From Bacteroidia bacterium (GTDB taxonomy: Bacteria; Bacteroidota; Bacteroidia; B-17B0; Aurantibacillaceae): 64,000 nucleotides of DNA. A program made the translations under genes and the position numbers. The stretch is taken from positions 1 to 64,000 of the forward strand of contig BPGX01000001.1 of the NCBI GenBank assembly GCA_026003255.1. Reading direction: 5' to 3'. The notes beneath the pieces are model-generated. The model was not told where the DNA came from, searched no databases, and was given only the letters and a program-made list of their open reading frames with translations. Below, one piece after another: positions 29,554 through 38,872 of the stretch. Positions within the stretch are counted from its first letter, which is position 1. Every line of letters begins with the position of its first letter.

Positions 29554-29647
29554 ACAGCGTCGCAAGGGGCTGTCTACATTGCAACACGGGCGGCCGAAAA
29601 GATGTGGCGGCTCATATGGTTCATCCGGCCGTGCAGACAGCCGGGCC

Positions 29648-29893
29648 GTGTGATCCCACCGGCGACTGGACGGGTAACGCACATGAGGGATCTGTGGCGG
29701 GCAAACGGAACAGGGGGGAAGCTAATGCCCCTCGGCCAGCCGCTTCGGGTGCCTGGCGGACCCGATCCGGCCGTGCAGAAGGTCAGGAAGTTCCGCTGAG
29801 GTAAAACCGGCGACCGGAGAGCCGGATGCGGGAGATCCGCACGTCCGGTTCCGAGGGGGCTGGGCCCGGGCAAGCGGGCGTTGTTATCCCTAT
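29648..29893 (+). mobile_element. Remnant of a group II intron (no reverse transcriptase)
   Basis: A domain V-like hairpin (29,819-29,851) is followed by a possible domain VI (GGGGGCTGGGCCC ... GGGC ... TCCCTAT) ending near 29,893. The 5' border could be GTGTG at 29,648, which fits the GUGYG start of these introns. Only about 250 bases separate the ends, so most of domains I-IV and the reverse transcriptase are missing. It directly touches the inverted repeat array. Confidence 0.45.
29819..29851 (+). ncRNA. Group II intron domain V-like catalytic hairpin
   Basis: The 33-base sequence begins GAGCCGGATGCGG and ends CGCACGTCCGGTTC. This is the domain V pattern: GAGCCG(G/U)A paired with U(C/A)CGGUUC, the AGC triad near the 5' end, and the inner UGCGG...CCGCACG stem. 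It is one base shorter than the classical 34-base form, in the loop region. Confidence 0.65.
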
Positions 29894-30620
29894 ATACCGT
29901 AGTCCCGGCTGGGAGCCGGCGGACCATACGGTCGCCAGCCCCGAAGGGGCGGCTCTAATCTAGCCCAGGGCGGAGCGGGGCCGAGCGAAGCGAGGCCCCG
30001 CGTAGCCCTGGGTAGGCGGACCGATCAACGATCCCCGCCGCGGCAGGATGCCGCGGCCAGAACGGCATGGATGCCCCTCCCATGGAGATGCCGGCAAGGT
30101 GCCGGCGGACCATAGATTCCGCCTCCGGCGGAAGTCAGAGCGCCGCGTTGCGGCGCACTCCGTCACTGCGGCCCGGTGCGCGCGGGGTTCGCCGTGCAGG
30201 CGCGAGGGGCCAGCCGTCCCAAGGGTATGGAACTGGCGCCTTCGGCGGAAGTCCCGAACCGCCTCCGGCGGGACAAGAACGCCTCACCGGTTGTGTTTCC
30301 CCTGCGCACCGAGGGGTTCACTTCCCGTAATGCCGGCAAGGTGCCGGCGGACCATGCTGCCGCCTCCGGCGGAAGTCAGAGCGCCGCGTTGCGGCGCACT
30401 CCGTCACTGCGGCCCGGTGCGCGCGGGGTTCGCCGTGCAGGCGCGAGGGACCGGCCGCTCGCGGGGGCATCGAACTGCCGCCTCCGGCGGAAGTCCGGAA
30501 CCGCCTCCGGCGGGACAAGAACGGCTCACCGGTTGGTACTTCCCCCTGCGCACTGGGGGGTTCCCTTTCCGTAATGCCGGCAGGGTGCCGGCGGTCCATA
30601 ATGCCGGCGGACCATGGAGT
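29894..30620 (-). repeat. Inverted counterpart of the 24.8-25.9 kb repeat array
   Basis: Bases 29,905-30,115 are the near-exact reverse complement of the composite unit around 25,270-25,480 (for example GCCAGCCCCGAAGGGGCGGC, then CTAATCTAGCCCAGGGCGG). A second module, beginning GCCTCCGGCGGAAGTCAGAG at 30,121, repeats at 30,362 (period 241). Its reverse complement is at about 25,690-25,835. The array stops just before the 3' end of the PPC gene at 30,627. Confidence 0.85.
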
Positions 30621-30626
30621 CGGGGG

Positions 30627-32702
30627 CTAATTTTGAACGGTCAGGAGGAGAAGTTTTGAATAAACGCGTACATCTTGATTCTTGATTTTGGCCGTGCCGA
30701 CGAGCACGATGCCGTACTGGCCCGGCGCGAGGTTACCGGCTGCCTTGACTTCGAGCTCTACGTCCTGCTTGTCCGGGGCCAGTGTCGCGTTGCTGATCGT
30801 AATGCCCCGGGGTGGGGTGTCTGCGGTAATCTGAACGGGCACAGTCAGGTCCTCGTTCCGGATGCATCGCACCTTTATGCGGACAGCCTCGCCTTTCTTC
30901 AGCGTGGCGTCGAGAGGATCGGGCTCGATGCGGAACGGTAACGGGGATGACACGGCGGTGACGGCGAGAGCCACGGGAAACTCCTGCCGTTGGTCAGCCA
31001 CGTAGCTATGGCTTTCCAGGGGGATAGCCTGGCGGAGGAGTGTTGCGCCGTCAGATTCCGTTGTAAGCTCCACCGTCAGGGGCACGATCGTGCCCGGTGC
31101 GAGTCCGTCCGCAGCCGAAATCGTGAACCACGTTTCGTTTTGACCCGAAGCCAGTGGTGCGGTTCGGGCTTCGACGCCCTCCGGCAATCCTTTCACGTTA
31201 ACTTGCACGGGATGGTTGAGGCCGTCGATCCTGCGCACGCGGACGCGGAAGGCTGCCGTGCCCCCTACGGGGACGGCTCGGGCAACTGTTTGCGCAATGG
31301 TCAGCCTAGGGTTGGTAATAAACGGATCCGTTGGGACGAGGTAAGCTTCGAAATCCGGCGAGGGAGCATACAGTACCAAGCGGTACCCATAGTCATCGCC
31401 GCCGAGTCGGGCAAGATCGCGGACGCGCACGAAATAGGTGTCATCCGCCGGTAAGGTTACGACGAGTCGCGAGTCGGCATTTTGCAAGTAGCCGGGCCGG
31501 GCTTCGGCGTCGTCGTTCCCTGCGATTCGCTGCCCGTTGCTGCGATACAGGTCGATGACTGCGTCCATCGGTGAGCCCACGCGCCGCGCCACAATTTCGG
31601 CAGCGAGGCGTTGCCCCTTCTTACCAACGAGGCGGAACCAGTCCTCATCGGCTGCCTGACCGATGAGTCCGTCGATGGCAACCGGTACGGGGATTTCCTG
31701 AGCGTGGGACCGATCGTCGTTCGGTTCCTGTTCAGCTTGGGAGGCAAGTTGGTCTACAGCGAGTTCGATCGCGTTGGTCGTGTGCTCGCCGGTGGCCAGG
31801 CGATGCGTAAAGAAGCTCAGGCGAAGGGGGGAAGTCGGTAGATCTACTGTTGCCGTAGTGGGAGCGTTGACACCAGCGAGAGACAGTTGGACCTTTGTCC
31901 CCGCGGTGCCTCCGAGGGGGAACCAGTTAGTGACGTATGGTAGTTCACCTATCCTGAGGTAGTACATGAATTCGTTGCGGCCACGATAGGCCGCATCTCG
32001 GACGCACAGTACGTACTCGCCGTCTGTAGCGAACTCGTAGATCAACGTCGCATCGGGTTGCATACGGAAATCGTCGGCAGTGGCGAGCTGGTGTCCGGAA
32101 CTGTCGTAGAGCTCGAGGTAGGGGTCGAACCAGCCGATCCGATCGTCGATCCTCAGGAACGGGAGCAGTCGGCGTCCGACCGCTTCGAAGACGATTTTTT
32201 GGCCCGCTTTTGCGTAGAAGCGGAAGAAGTCGCGGTCCGAACCCGTGATGCGGCCGGCGACGCCAACAGGTAACGACTCCAGTAGCTGAGCAGCCGCGAA
32301 GACCGTATTTGGTTCTTTTTCCTCAAGCACCGGAACAGTGTCCACGTACAAGTAGCGGCAATTGGACACGCCATGTGTCGTGACAAGCCGTAGCTCGGCG
32401 AGGCCGACCGGGGCGTCGGGTGCACATTTAACCTTGAGTTCTACGGTTCGGTCGTTGACCTGTCGTGCCAGCTCAGCCTCGAGTCCGGGCGCCGAAAAAA
32501 GGATCGAACGAATCTCTGTCAGGTTGGACCCTGTAACGGTCAGCGTTGCTTCGCTGCCCCTCTGGATTGCCGCAGGCAGTACGGTTGTAAGCTCCGGAGG
32601 CGGGGGAGGGATTTCTTGTCCGGTGGCAGGAGCCTGAATCAATGCAGCTATTCCGAGGAGCAGTACAAGTGCGAGCGGGCCAGGCGTTCGTACGCGAACC
32701 AT
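30627..32702 (-). CDS. Secreted protein with PPC (pre-peptidase C-terminal) domains
   Basis: 691 residues from ATG 32702 (MVRVRTPGPLALVLLLGIAA, signal peptide). Residues about 40-130 form an IPT/TIG-like beta domain (VLPAAIQRGSEATLTVTGSN). Two PPC-type domains follow: EKEPNTVFAAAQLLESLPVG ... DRDFFRFYAKAGQKIVFEA near 140-230, and QEPNDDRSHAQEIPVPVAID ... DEDWFRLVGKKGQRLAAEI near 340-460. The C-terminal third is beta-rich. It is the last gene of an operon with a cytochrome/DUF1549 gene and a DUF1501 gene (gap of 71 bases), an arrangement common in planctomycetes. It probably assists at the cell surface; binding partner unknown. Confidence 0.85.
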   Translation of the reverse strand: MVRVRTPGPLALVLLLGIAALIQAPATGQEIPPPPPELTTVLPAAIQRGSEATLTVTGSNLTEIRSILFSAPGLEAELARQVNDRTVELKVKCAPDAPVGLAELRLVTTHGVSNCRYLYVDTVPVLEEKEPNTVFAAAQLLESLPVGVAGRITGSDRDFFRFYAKAGQKIVFEAVGRRLLPFLRIDDRIGWFDPYLELYDSSGHQLATADDFRMQPDATLIYEFATDGEYVLCVRDAAYRGRNEFMYYLRIGELPYVTNWFPLGGTAGTKVQLSLAGVNAPTTATVDLPTSPLRLSFFTHRLATGEHTTNAIELAVDQLASQAEQEPNDDRSHAQEIPVPVAIDGLIGQAADEDWFRLVGKKGQRLAAEIVARRVGSPMDAVIDLYRSNGQRIAGNDDAEARPGYLQNADSRLVVTLPADDTYFVRVRDLARLGGDDYGYRLVLYAPSPDFEAYLVPTDPFITNPRLTIAQTVARAVPVGGTAAFRVRVRRIDGLNHPVQVNVKGLPEGVEARTAPLASGQNETWFTISAADGLAPGTIVPLTVELTTESDGATLLRQAIPLESHSYVADQRQEFPVALAVTAVSSPLPFRIEPDPLDATLKKGEAVRIKVRCIRNEDLTVPVQITADTPPRGITISNATLAPDKQDVELEVKAAGNLAPGQYGIVLVGTAKIKNQDVRVYSKLLLLTVQN

Positions 32703-32773
32703 GGTGTTTTCCTCGCGCAGTGCACCGCAGAACGGTTGGAGCACCGGCACATCGTGCCGGTGCTCCGGCGCCG

Positions 32774-34126
32774 TTACAGCAGCTCGTCCAGGAGTCCGCC
32801 GCTCTCAATGGTCCCCTGGGCGAGGGGCGTAATGTAGGCGACGCGCCCTTGCGGGTGCGGCAAGCGTTTCTTGTAGTCGATGCCGAGTTGTCGGTAGATG
32901 CTGGCGCAGAGGTCCCAGGGGTAGCAAGGACGATCTTTGACAAATTCACCTTTCTCCGTGCTTTCGCCCACGATCCTGCCTCCCTGGAAGCCACCTCCCG
33001 TCAGCATCACGGAAAAGACGTTGGGCCAGTGGTGGCGTCCCCCCTGCCATCGGGAAGACCAGTCGATCTTTGGTGTCCGTCCGAATTCCCCTTCGCACAC
33101 CACAATAGTGCTGTCCAGCAATCCACGATCGTACAGGTCCTCGATCAGCGCCGAAAGAGCCTGATCGAGTTCGGGAAGAAGCTTTTGAAGGGCGTCGAAG
33201 TTTTTAAAGTGTGTGTCCCACCCACCACGGGTTACCGTTACGAACGGTACACCACGTTCCACGAGCCGGCGCGCCAGCAGACAGCTTTGGCCAAAAGTCG
33301 TCCGGCCGTAGCGTTCGCGAATCTTCGGATCCTCTTTTGCAAGATCAAAGGCGTCTCGAGCCGATCCCAGGACAAGACCGTACGCCCGCTCATAGTAGGT
33401 ATCCAGCACTTCGAAAAGTTCCTGTTTCTCGAACTGCCGGGCGAACGTGTCGAGTTTTTCGAGAAGAGAGCGTCGTTTGACGGCCCGTTCGCCTGTAAGC
33501 CCGCTTGCAAGTTCGAGCCCTTTCACCTTGAAGTTCGGCGAGTTAGGGTCACCTCCAGTTGCGAACGGTGCATAGCGGCCTCCCAGGAAGCCGGCGTCGC
33601 CGTACCACGGAGGCGGTGAGGGAATCGCCACAAATGGCGGAATTTCGCCCGTATACCCCGCGTCAAAGCCCTTTTCGAGGGCTACGACAGACCCCATGGA
33701 CGGGTACACAAGCCCCCCCTGGAGGACGTTCCCTGTATTGACGATATGGGTGGCGATTTCGTGAGCGGGGGACGGATGCGTCATCGACCGAATGATGGAG
33801 TAACGGTCGAAGATTTTTGCCATGCGGGGTAGGTATTCCGAAATGTAAACACCCGGGACGCTGGTCTGACAGACCTTGAAGGGGCCCCGAAAATCGTCCG
33901 GTGCATTGGGCTTCGGGTCCCAGATGTCCACGTGCGAGGGGCCACCCGAAAGCCAGATCTGGATCACTGCTTTCGCGGGAGCCTCACGAACAGCTCCTTC
34001 CGCCTTCAGCTTGAGCCACATGGGCAAAGAGAGCCCGAGCGAGCCGATGGCCCCTACTCTGAGGAAGTCACGGCGACTCCATCCATCGCAGTTCCTGTGC
34101 TTTGTGCTCAGGATCAGGTCGAGCAT
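32774..34126 (-). CDS. DUF1501 protein, Tat-exported
   Basis: 450 residues from ATG 34126, after GGGAGG. The twin-arginine signal is clear (WSRRDFLRVGAIGSLGLSLP). Conserved DUF1501 parts are [60 protein letters not shown] and VVCEGEFGRTPKIDWSSRWQ. It lies 57 bases after the cytochrome/DUF1549 gene and before the PPC gene. The family belongs to the alkaline phosphatase-like fold; the reaction is not known. Intact and of normal length. Confidence 0.9.
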   Translation of the reverse strand: MLDLILSTKHRNCDGWSRRDFLRVGAIGSLGLSLPMWLKLKAEGAVREAPAKAVIQIWLSGGPSHVDIWDPKPNAPDDFRGPFKVCQTSVPGVYISEYLPRMAKIFDRYSIIRSMTHPSPAHEIATHIVNTGNVLQGGLVYPSMGSVVALEKGFDAGYTGEIPPFVAIPSPPPWYGDAGFLGGRYAPFATGGDPNSPNFKVKGLELASGLTGERAVKRRSLLEKLDTFARQFEKQELFEVLDTYYERAYGLVLGSARDAFDLAKEDPKIRERYGRTTFGQSCLLARRLVERGVPFVTVTRGGWDTHFKNFDALQKLLPELDQALSALIEDLYDRGLLDSTIVVCEGEFGRTPKIDWSSRWQGGRHHWPNVFSVMLTGGGFQGGRIVGESTEKGEFVKDRPCYPWDLCASIYRQLGIDYKKRLPHPQGRVAYITPLAQGTIESGGLLDELL

Positions 34127-34183
34127 GGCTGTGTCCTCCCGGTTGCGCCGCTCCCCTCGCTTCTGCGCCGGTTGCGTTTCCAA

Positions 34184-36635
34184 TCAGTGGTTGAACAGGA
34201 ACTCTTTTGTGTTCAGCAGCGCCCAGAGCACGTCCTGGAATGCTTGCAGGCGGTTTGCCTCGCCAGCCGCACCAACATATTCGAGGGCCGCTTGCATTTC
34301 CGCATCCGTGGGGTGCCGGCCGAGGGCGGCCAGATACAGTTCTTCCACGATCTGTTCGTTTGTCGCGCCGGCTTTGAGCAGTCGCGGGATGCGCCCGCCG
34401 CTGCGGAGTTTCCCCTCCATGTGATCCGTGTTCACCAGGTACAGTGCCTGCGACATCGAGGTCTCCTGGTTGCGTTCGCACTCACAGGTGATGTCGCGGG
34501 CTGGTCGGCCGAATAGGTCGAGGAATTCGGATCGCACCTGGTTGTGTGGCAACTGGATGGCCCGAATGCCCGGCGGGAAGCCCGGGAAGTTTTCGGGCCC
34601 CTCACAAACCTGGCTCACGGCATCCAAAAGCTGTTCGGCTGTCAACCGTTTGAGGGGGGTAATGTGAAAAGTGGGTCGTGTCGTGAGCGTTCCATTTGTT
34701 GGGAATACTGGAGAGCTGGTAAACTTTGGAATTCAGTATCAGGCGGAAAATGTGTTTGAGATCCCAGTTGTGACTTATCAGTTCGGAAGCAAGATAGTCC
34801 AGGAGTTCCGGGTTCTCCGGTGGGTTGGTTACACGGAAATCGTCGGGCTCGTGTACGATACCTCGACCCAGTAACCAGTACCACACGCGATTAACAATGG
34901 CTCGGGCAAACCAGGGGTTGTCGGGCGACGTAAGCCACTCGGCGAGCACCTCGCGAGGATCCTTTCCTTGCGGGATCTCCGCTTGCTGTCCCCCAAGGAA
35001 GCGAGGCTGGACGACTTCGCCTGTTTTCGGGTGCCGCACGCGAACAGCGGGATTCCAGTACACAACTTCGTTCCCCCAATCGGGGGTACGCTTTAACCCC
35101 ACCTGGAAGAATGCTGCAAGGCCAAGATTGTCGTCCCAGGTCCAGGCTTCGAAGGGATGGCTGTGGCAGCGCGCACAGTCAATCCGGATGCCGAGGAACG
35201 TGGTTGCCGTCATCTCCGCCCAGCTTTGAGGGTCACGCATGCTGGTGGCGCGGTAATAGTTCGCTGCGCCGTTGCGGTAACGGTCGCCTGACGCTGTGAT
35301 AAGTTCGCGGACAAACTGGTCGTAGGGTTTGTTCTCGGCAATACTCTGACGGATCCAGCGATAGAACGCCGCTACGCCTTTAGGCCAGAGCTGAATGGGG
35401 AACTCTGGCTTTACTCGCAGCAGGTCGCACCATTTCAGCGTCCAGAAGTCCACGAATTCCTCTCGCGACAGGAGTTCATCGATTACTCGTGCCCGTTTGT
35501 TGGGATCGGGATCGGAAAGGAATTGACGGACTTCGTCAGGTGTCGGCAGCGTTCCAATCGTGTCGAGGTAAACACGCCGCAGGAACATTTCGTCTGATGC
35601 GAGGTCCGACGGCGGGATGTTTAGCTTGCGTAGCTTGGCAAACACAAGCTCGTCTATCCGGTTGTTCGGCTTCAGGTCCGGAAATGGCACGGGGAGTTCC
35701 TGGGGCACCAGGAAACGTGCTGTAGCAAACTTGCCCCCGTACCCAATGACGATGACCGCCTCACCGGTTCCCGTGGTCGTTACCAGCCCTTGCTCGTCGA
35801 CCGTGGCGATGGATGATTCGGTGCTCGTGTATGTGGCGAGGTGGGTGACATCGCGTACGGTTCCGTCACTGTAATGGGCCGTAACGAGTATCTGTTGCTG
35901 CTGGCCGGCTTCGCACAAGAACTCCTCGGGGAACACGCTGAGCCGCTCGAGTTCAACATCCACGAGACGGTCGAGCGGGGCTCCCGAGCGTATCCATTCC
36001 ACGAGCAACCGGTACTCGTCCGTGTTCTTGTCGAGCCGCTTGCCCCCGCCGTGGGCAATGGTTGCGGTTGCTTTCAAGAGATAAAGGCTCTTCTCGGGTT
36101 CGACCGGATTGACGAGGCGCGAGTAGCGGTCACGAGCCAGTGCAACCGCATCCTCGTCCGGCTCTGCGCCAAACAGCGAGAGACGGAAACCGTTCTTGCC
36201 GCGCGGAGATCCGTGACAGCCGGTGATGTTACAGCCTGCCTTGCTCAAGACCGGGAGAACATCCCGTTGGAAATCGATCACCTGATCGGTCATTGCCTCC
36301 ACGCGGACGGTGGCCCGGGCTGTCAGGGAGCCAAAGGTCACGACCAGGGTGGTGGACCCTTCTCGTCGTGGCCGAACCATCCCGTTTTCGATGCCGGCGA
36401 TAGCGGGGTTCTCAATGGTGTACTCGAGGCCCTGAGTAATTTGCTTTGTTGTGCCGTCGGGCAAAGTTCCCATGACGACCACTCGCTGGACAGCGCGTGG
36501 CCCGTACAGGTAAATCTCCTGAGGAACAACCGCAATAGCCGTGTAATCGGATTCTCCGGCGACGCTTGCGGATCGGGCGGCGATTCCAATCACCGCAACG
36601 AGAAGAGCCAGGGCTTTGGCCACGGTGCGCACCAT
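34184..36635 (-). pseudogene. DUF1549/DUF1553 protein with Ig-like domains, one-base frameshift near the C-terminus
   Basis: ATG 36635 follows AAGGAGGTG. A signal peptide is followed by two bacterial Ig-like (Big2-type) domains (GTTKQITQGLEYTIENPAIA; YSDGTVRDVTHLATYTSTES) around a cytochrome-like stretch (DVLPVLSKAGCNITGCHGSP, motif CNITGCH). DUF1549 (NNRIDELVFAKLRKLNIPPS) and DUF1553 (FARAIVNRVWYWLLGRGIVH) follow, with a CARCHSHPFEAW site. The frame breaks at the six-base C run opposite 34,653-34,658. One more C would join YPPLKR to LTAEQLLDAV, and the ending VLWALLNTKEFLFNH is then reached. Corrected length is about 817 residues. It heads an operon with DUF1501 and PPC genes. This single indel in an otherwise perfect gene could be a sequencing error. 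Confidence 0.85.
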
Positions 36636-36813
36636 CGCACACCTCCTTCGATGCAAGCTCTTGCGGTGTCTCTGGCAGGCAGTTTGCTAATGAGGCAGGC
36701 AGCTCTGGATGAGTGTCGCGCGGCGGGAATGTATCAATGTCTGCTTATCTATGGTAACGACCTGGTGCGCAGCCGTCAACGGCTCAAGATCGGCCACGTG
36801 CATTCCGGAACAA

Positions 36814-37135
36814 TATGGTCCGCCGGCTCCCAGCCGGGTAATACGAGGTTGGGGCCCCCCGGGGGGATAAACCCCCCGGGACCCCTGTCCGGGGCGGCCT
36901 GCGGCCGCCCGTTATGGTCCGCCGGCTCCCAGCCGGGTAATACGAGGTTGGGGCCCCCCGGGGGGATAAACCCCCCGGGACCCCTGTCCGGGGCGGCCTG
37001 CGGCCGCCCGTTATGGTCCGCCGGCTCCCAGCCGGGTAATACGAGGTTGGGGCCCCCCGGGGGGATAAACCCCCCGGGACCCCTGTCCGGGGCGGCCTGC
37101 GGCCGCCCGTTATGGTCCGCCGGCTCCCAGCCGGC
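36814..37135. repeat. Three exact-length 99-bp tandem copies plus a partial fourth
   Basis: Units start at 36,814, 36,913 and 37,012; a partial unit starts at 37,111. Each holds TATGGTCCGCCGGCTCCCAGCC, GGGTAATACGAGGTTGGGG, CCCCCCGGGGGGATAAACCC and GGGCGGCCTGCGGCCGCCC. The copies look identical. The period is divisible by three, so spurious open frames run through it. Bases 36,636-36,813 and 37,136-37,266 hold no gene. Confidence 0.9.
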
Positions 37136-37266
37136 ATATGTAAGGGGGTAGATGACGACCCGGCGGTAACACGGTCCCCGGCCGCGGAGTGCGCCACCAC
37201 ACGGCGGTCCCCCTTCGCCCCCCGAGGGGCCCCCTGCTAGGGCGTCGCCGCTGGCAACCCGAGGCG

Positions 37267-37300
37267 CAACAAAACCGGCGGCCCTGTTGGGGGCCGCCGG
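37267..37300 (-). terminator. Terminator of the third cytochrome/DUF1501 operon
   Basis: On the minus strand CCGGCGGCCC and GGGCCGCCGG form a perfect 10-bp stem around CCAACA, followed by TTTTGTTG. It lies 25 bases after the DUF1501 stop at 37,326. Confidence 0.75.
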
Positions 37301-37325
37301 TGGGAAATTCAAACGATCCGCGGGA

Positions 37326-38792
37326 TTAGCCAAACAGTCCGGTGACCACGTTACCCTTCACGAGTTCGCGAGGCTGCTGAAGGTGGTTATAGACGATCGT
37401 GTCGGGCTTGATACCGAAGCAATGGTAGATCGTGGCGAGAAGGTCGGCCGGGTGAACGGGATCCTTGCGCGGACTCGAGCCCGTTGCGTCGGATTCGCCG
37501 TAGACAGCGCCGCGTTGGATAGCTGCGCCCGCTACCAGAGCGGTGTAGCAGTAGGGCCAGTGGTCCCGGCCGTCGGGCGAGTTACCGTTGCCCGACGTGC
37601 TTACACCCTTCTGCGGGCTGCGGCCGAACTCACCGATTGCCACAACAAGCGTCTCGTCCAGAAGTCCCCGTTGATCGAGGTCTTCGATTAACGCGGAAAG
37701 CCCCTGGTCGAGCATCGGTGCGGATTGATTCTTCATCCGGTAATTAAGGTTCACATGGACGTCCCAAGAGTGATTGTCCGAGTTGGCTACCTTGGGCCAA
37801 ATCACCTCCACCACGCGCGTGCCCGCTTCGATAAGTCGGCGGGCGAGGAGACAACTCTGACCGAACGTGTTCCGACCATAGCGATCGCGGACCTTGTCGG
37901 GTTCCTGAGAGAGATCGAAGGCATTGCGTGCGCGACGAGAGACGACGAGTTCAAGGGCGCGGCTATAGTAATCGTCGAGGTTGTAACTTGCCACGGCCTT
38001 GTCGAGACGCGACATCCCTTTATCGAGAATCTCCCGCAGGCGTGCGCGACGTTGCATCCGCGCCGCGTAGAGATGGGGACGCAAATCAAGGTCGTCGACC
38101 TTGATCCGATCCATCTTATTCATGTCCATGTCGTCCCCTTCGGGGAACAGGTAATATGGGTCATAAGCTCGACCGAGGAAGCCAGCCGTGCCACCCTTAT
38201 TGACCACATTGCTCTCCTGAAGCGGACGGGGCATCATTACGAAGGGGAGCATCGGTTCGGTAACCGGCTTGAATTTCGTGATCCATGCCCCGAAGTTAGG
38301 GAAGTCCGCCGGTGTGGGCGGTTCGAGTTGCCCCGAGGGGCTGACTTTGTCTGTGGTGTAGCCTGTCATCATCTGGTAGATGGCTGCTGTGTGGTTGAAC
38401 AGCCCGACCGGTGTGTAACTCATAGAACGGATCAAGGTCACTCGATCCGTCACCTGAGCCAGTTGCGGAAGCAGTTCAGTAAACTTCACTCCCGGCAGTT
38501 TCGTCGAGATCGGCTTGAAAACACTGCGGATGTTATCGGGTACGTTTTCTTTGGGATCCCAGAGGTCGAGGTGACTCGGACCTCCTTGCAGGAAGATCAT
38601 GATAATGTGCTTGGCCGAGTTCCAACCTGGACCTCCACTTGCCCCTTCGGATGCACTGACATCTTTCAGCCGCAGTAATGACCCCAGCGTCATCCCAAGG
38701 AGGGATGAGCCGCCGACGCGGAGAATTTCACGCCGCGAGACGTACTTTTCTTCACAAAGATCTTTACCTGCTGGACCTGGAATCACCAACAT
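37326..38792 (-). CDS. DUF1501 protein, Tat-exported
   Basis: 488 residues. The N-terminus has a twin-arginine signal ([20 protein letters not shown]). Conserved parts include [60 protein letters not shown] and [20 protein letters not shown]. It lies 80 bases after the giant cytochrome gene and is followed by a good terminator, so this two-gene operon ends here. It is the third DUF1501 gene in 19 kb. The three differ clearly in sequence, so they are old paralogues, not recent copies. Confidence 0.9.
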   Translation of the reverse strand: MLVIPGPAGKDLCEEKYVSRREILRVGGSSLLGMTLGSLLRLKDVSASEGASGGPGWNSAKHIIMIFLQGGPSHLDLWDPKENVPDNIRSVFKPISTKLPGVKFTELLPQLAQVTDRVTLIRSMSYTPVGLFNHTAAIYQMMTGYTTDKVSPSGQLEPPTPADFPNFGAWITKFKPVTEPMLPFVMMPRPLQESNVVNKGGTAGFLGRAYDPYYLFPEGDDMDMNKMDRIKVDDLDLRPHLYAARMQRRARLREILDKGMSRLDKAVASYNLDDYYSRALELVVSRRARNAFDLSQEPDKVRDRYGRNTFGQSCLLARRLIEAGTRVVEVIWPKVANSDNHSWDVHVNLNYRMKNQSAPMLDQGLSALIEDLDQRGLLDETLVVAIGEFGRSPQKGVSTSGNGNSPDGRDHWPYCYTALVAGAAIQRGAVYGESDATGSSPRKDPVHPADLLATIYHCFGIKPDTIVYNHLQQPRELVKGNVVTGLFG

Positions 38793-38872
38793 CGTTCCAC
38801 TCCCGGCTCGCCCTCTTCAGGCGCGCCTTCCTTTCGTTGTTTCTGTCTCCTGGCCTACTCTACCTGCAGCGA

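Noticed and set aside
36814-37135. CRISPR-like array
   Set aside because: Repeats adjoin without variable spacers, are too long, and no cas genes are in the window.
35841-37151. A 436-residue plus-strand frame with a 33-residue repeat (WSAGSQPGNTRLGPPGGINP...)
   Set aside because: It is the antisense of the DUF1549 gene running into the 99-bp array. The repeat stays open only because 99 is divisible by three; the 97-bp array at 46.7 kb shows the element does not keep a frame.
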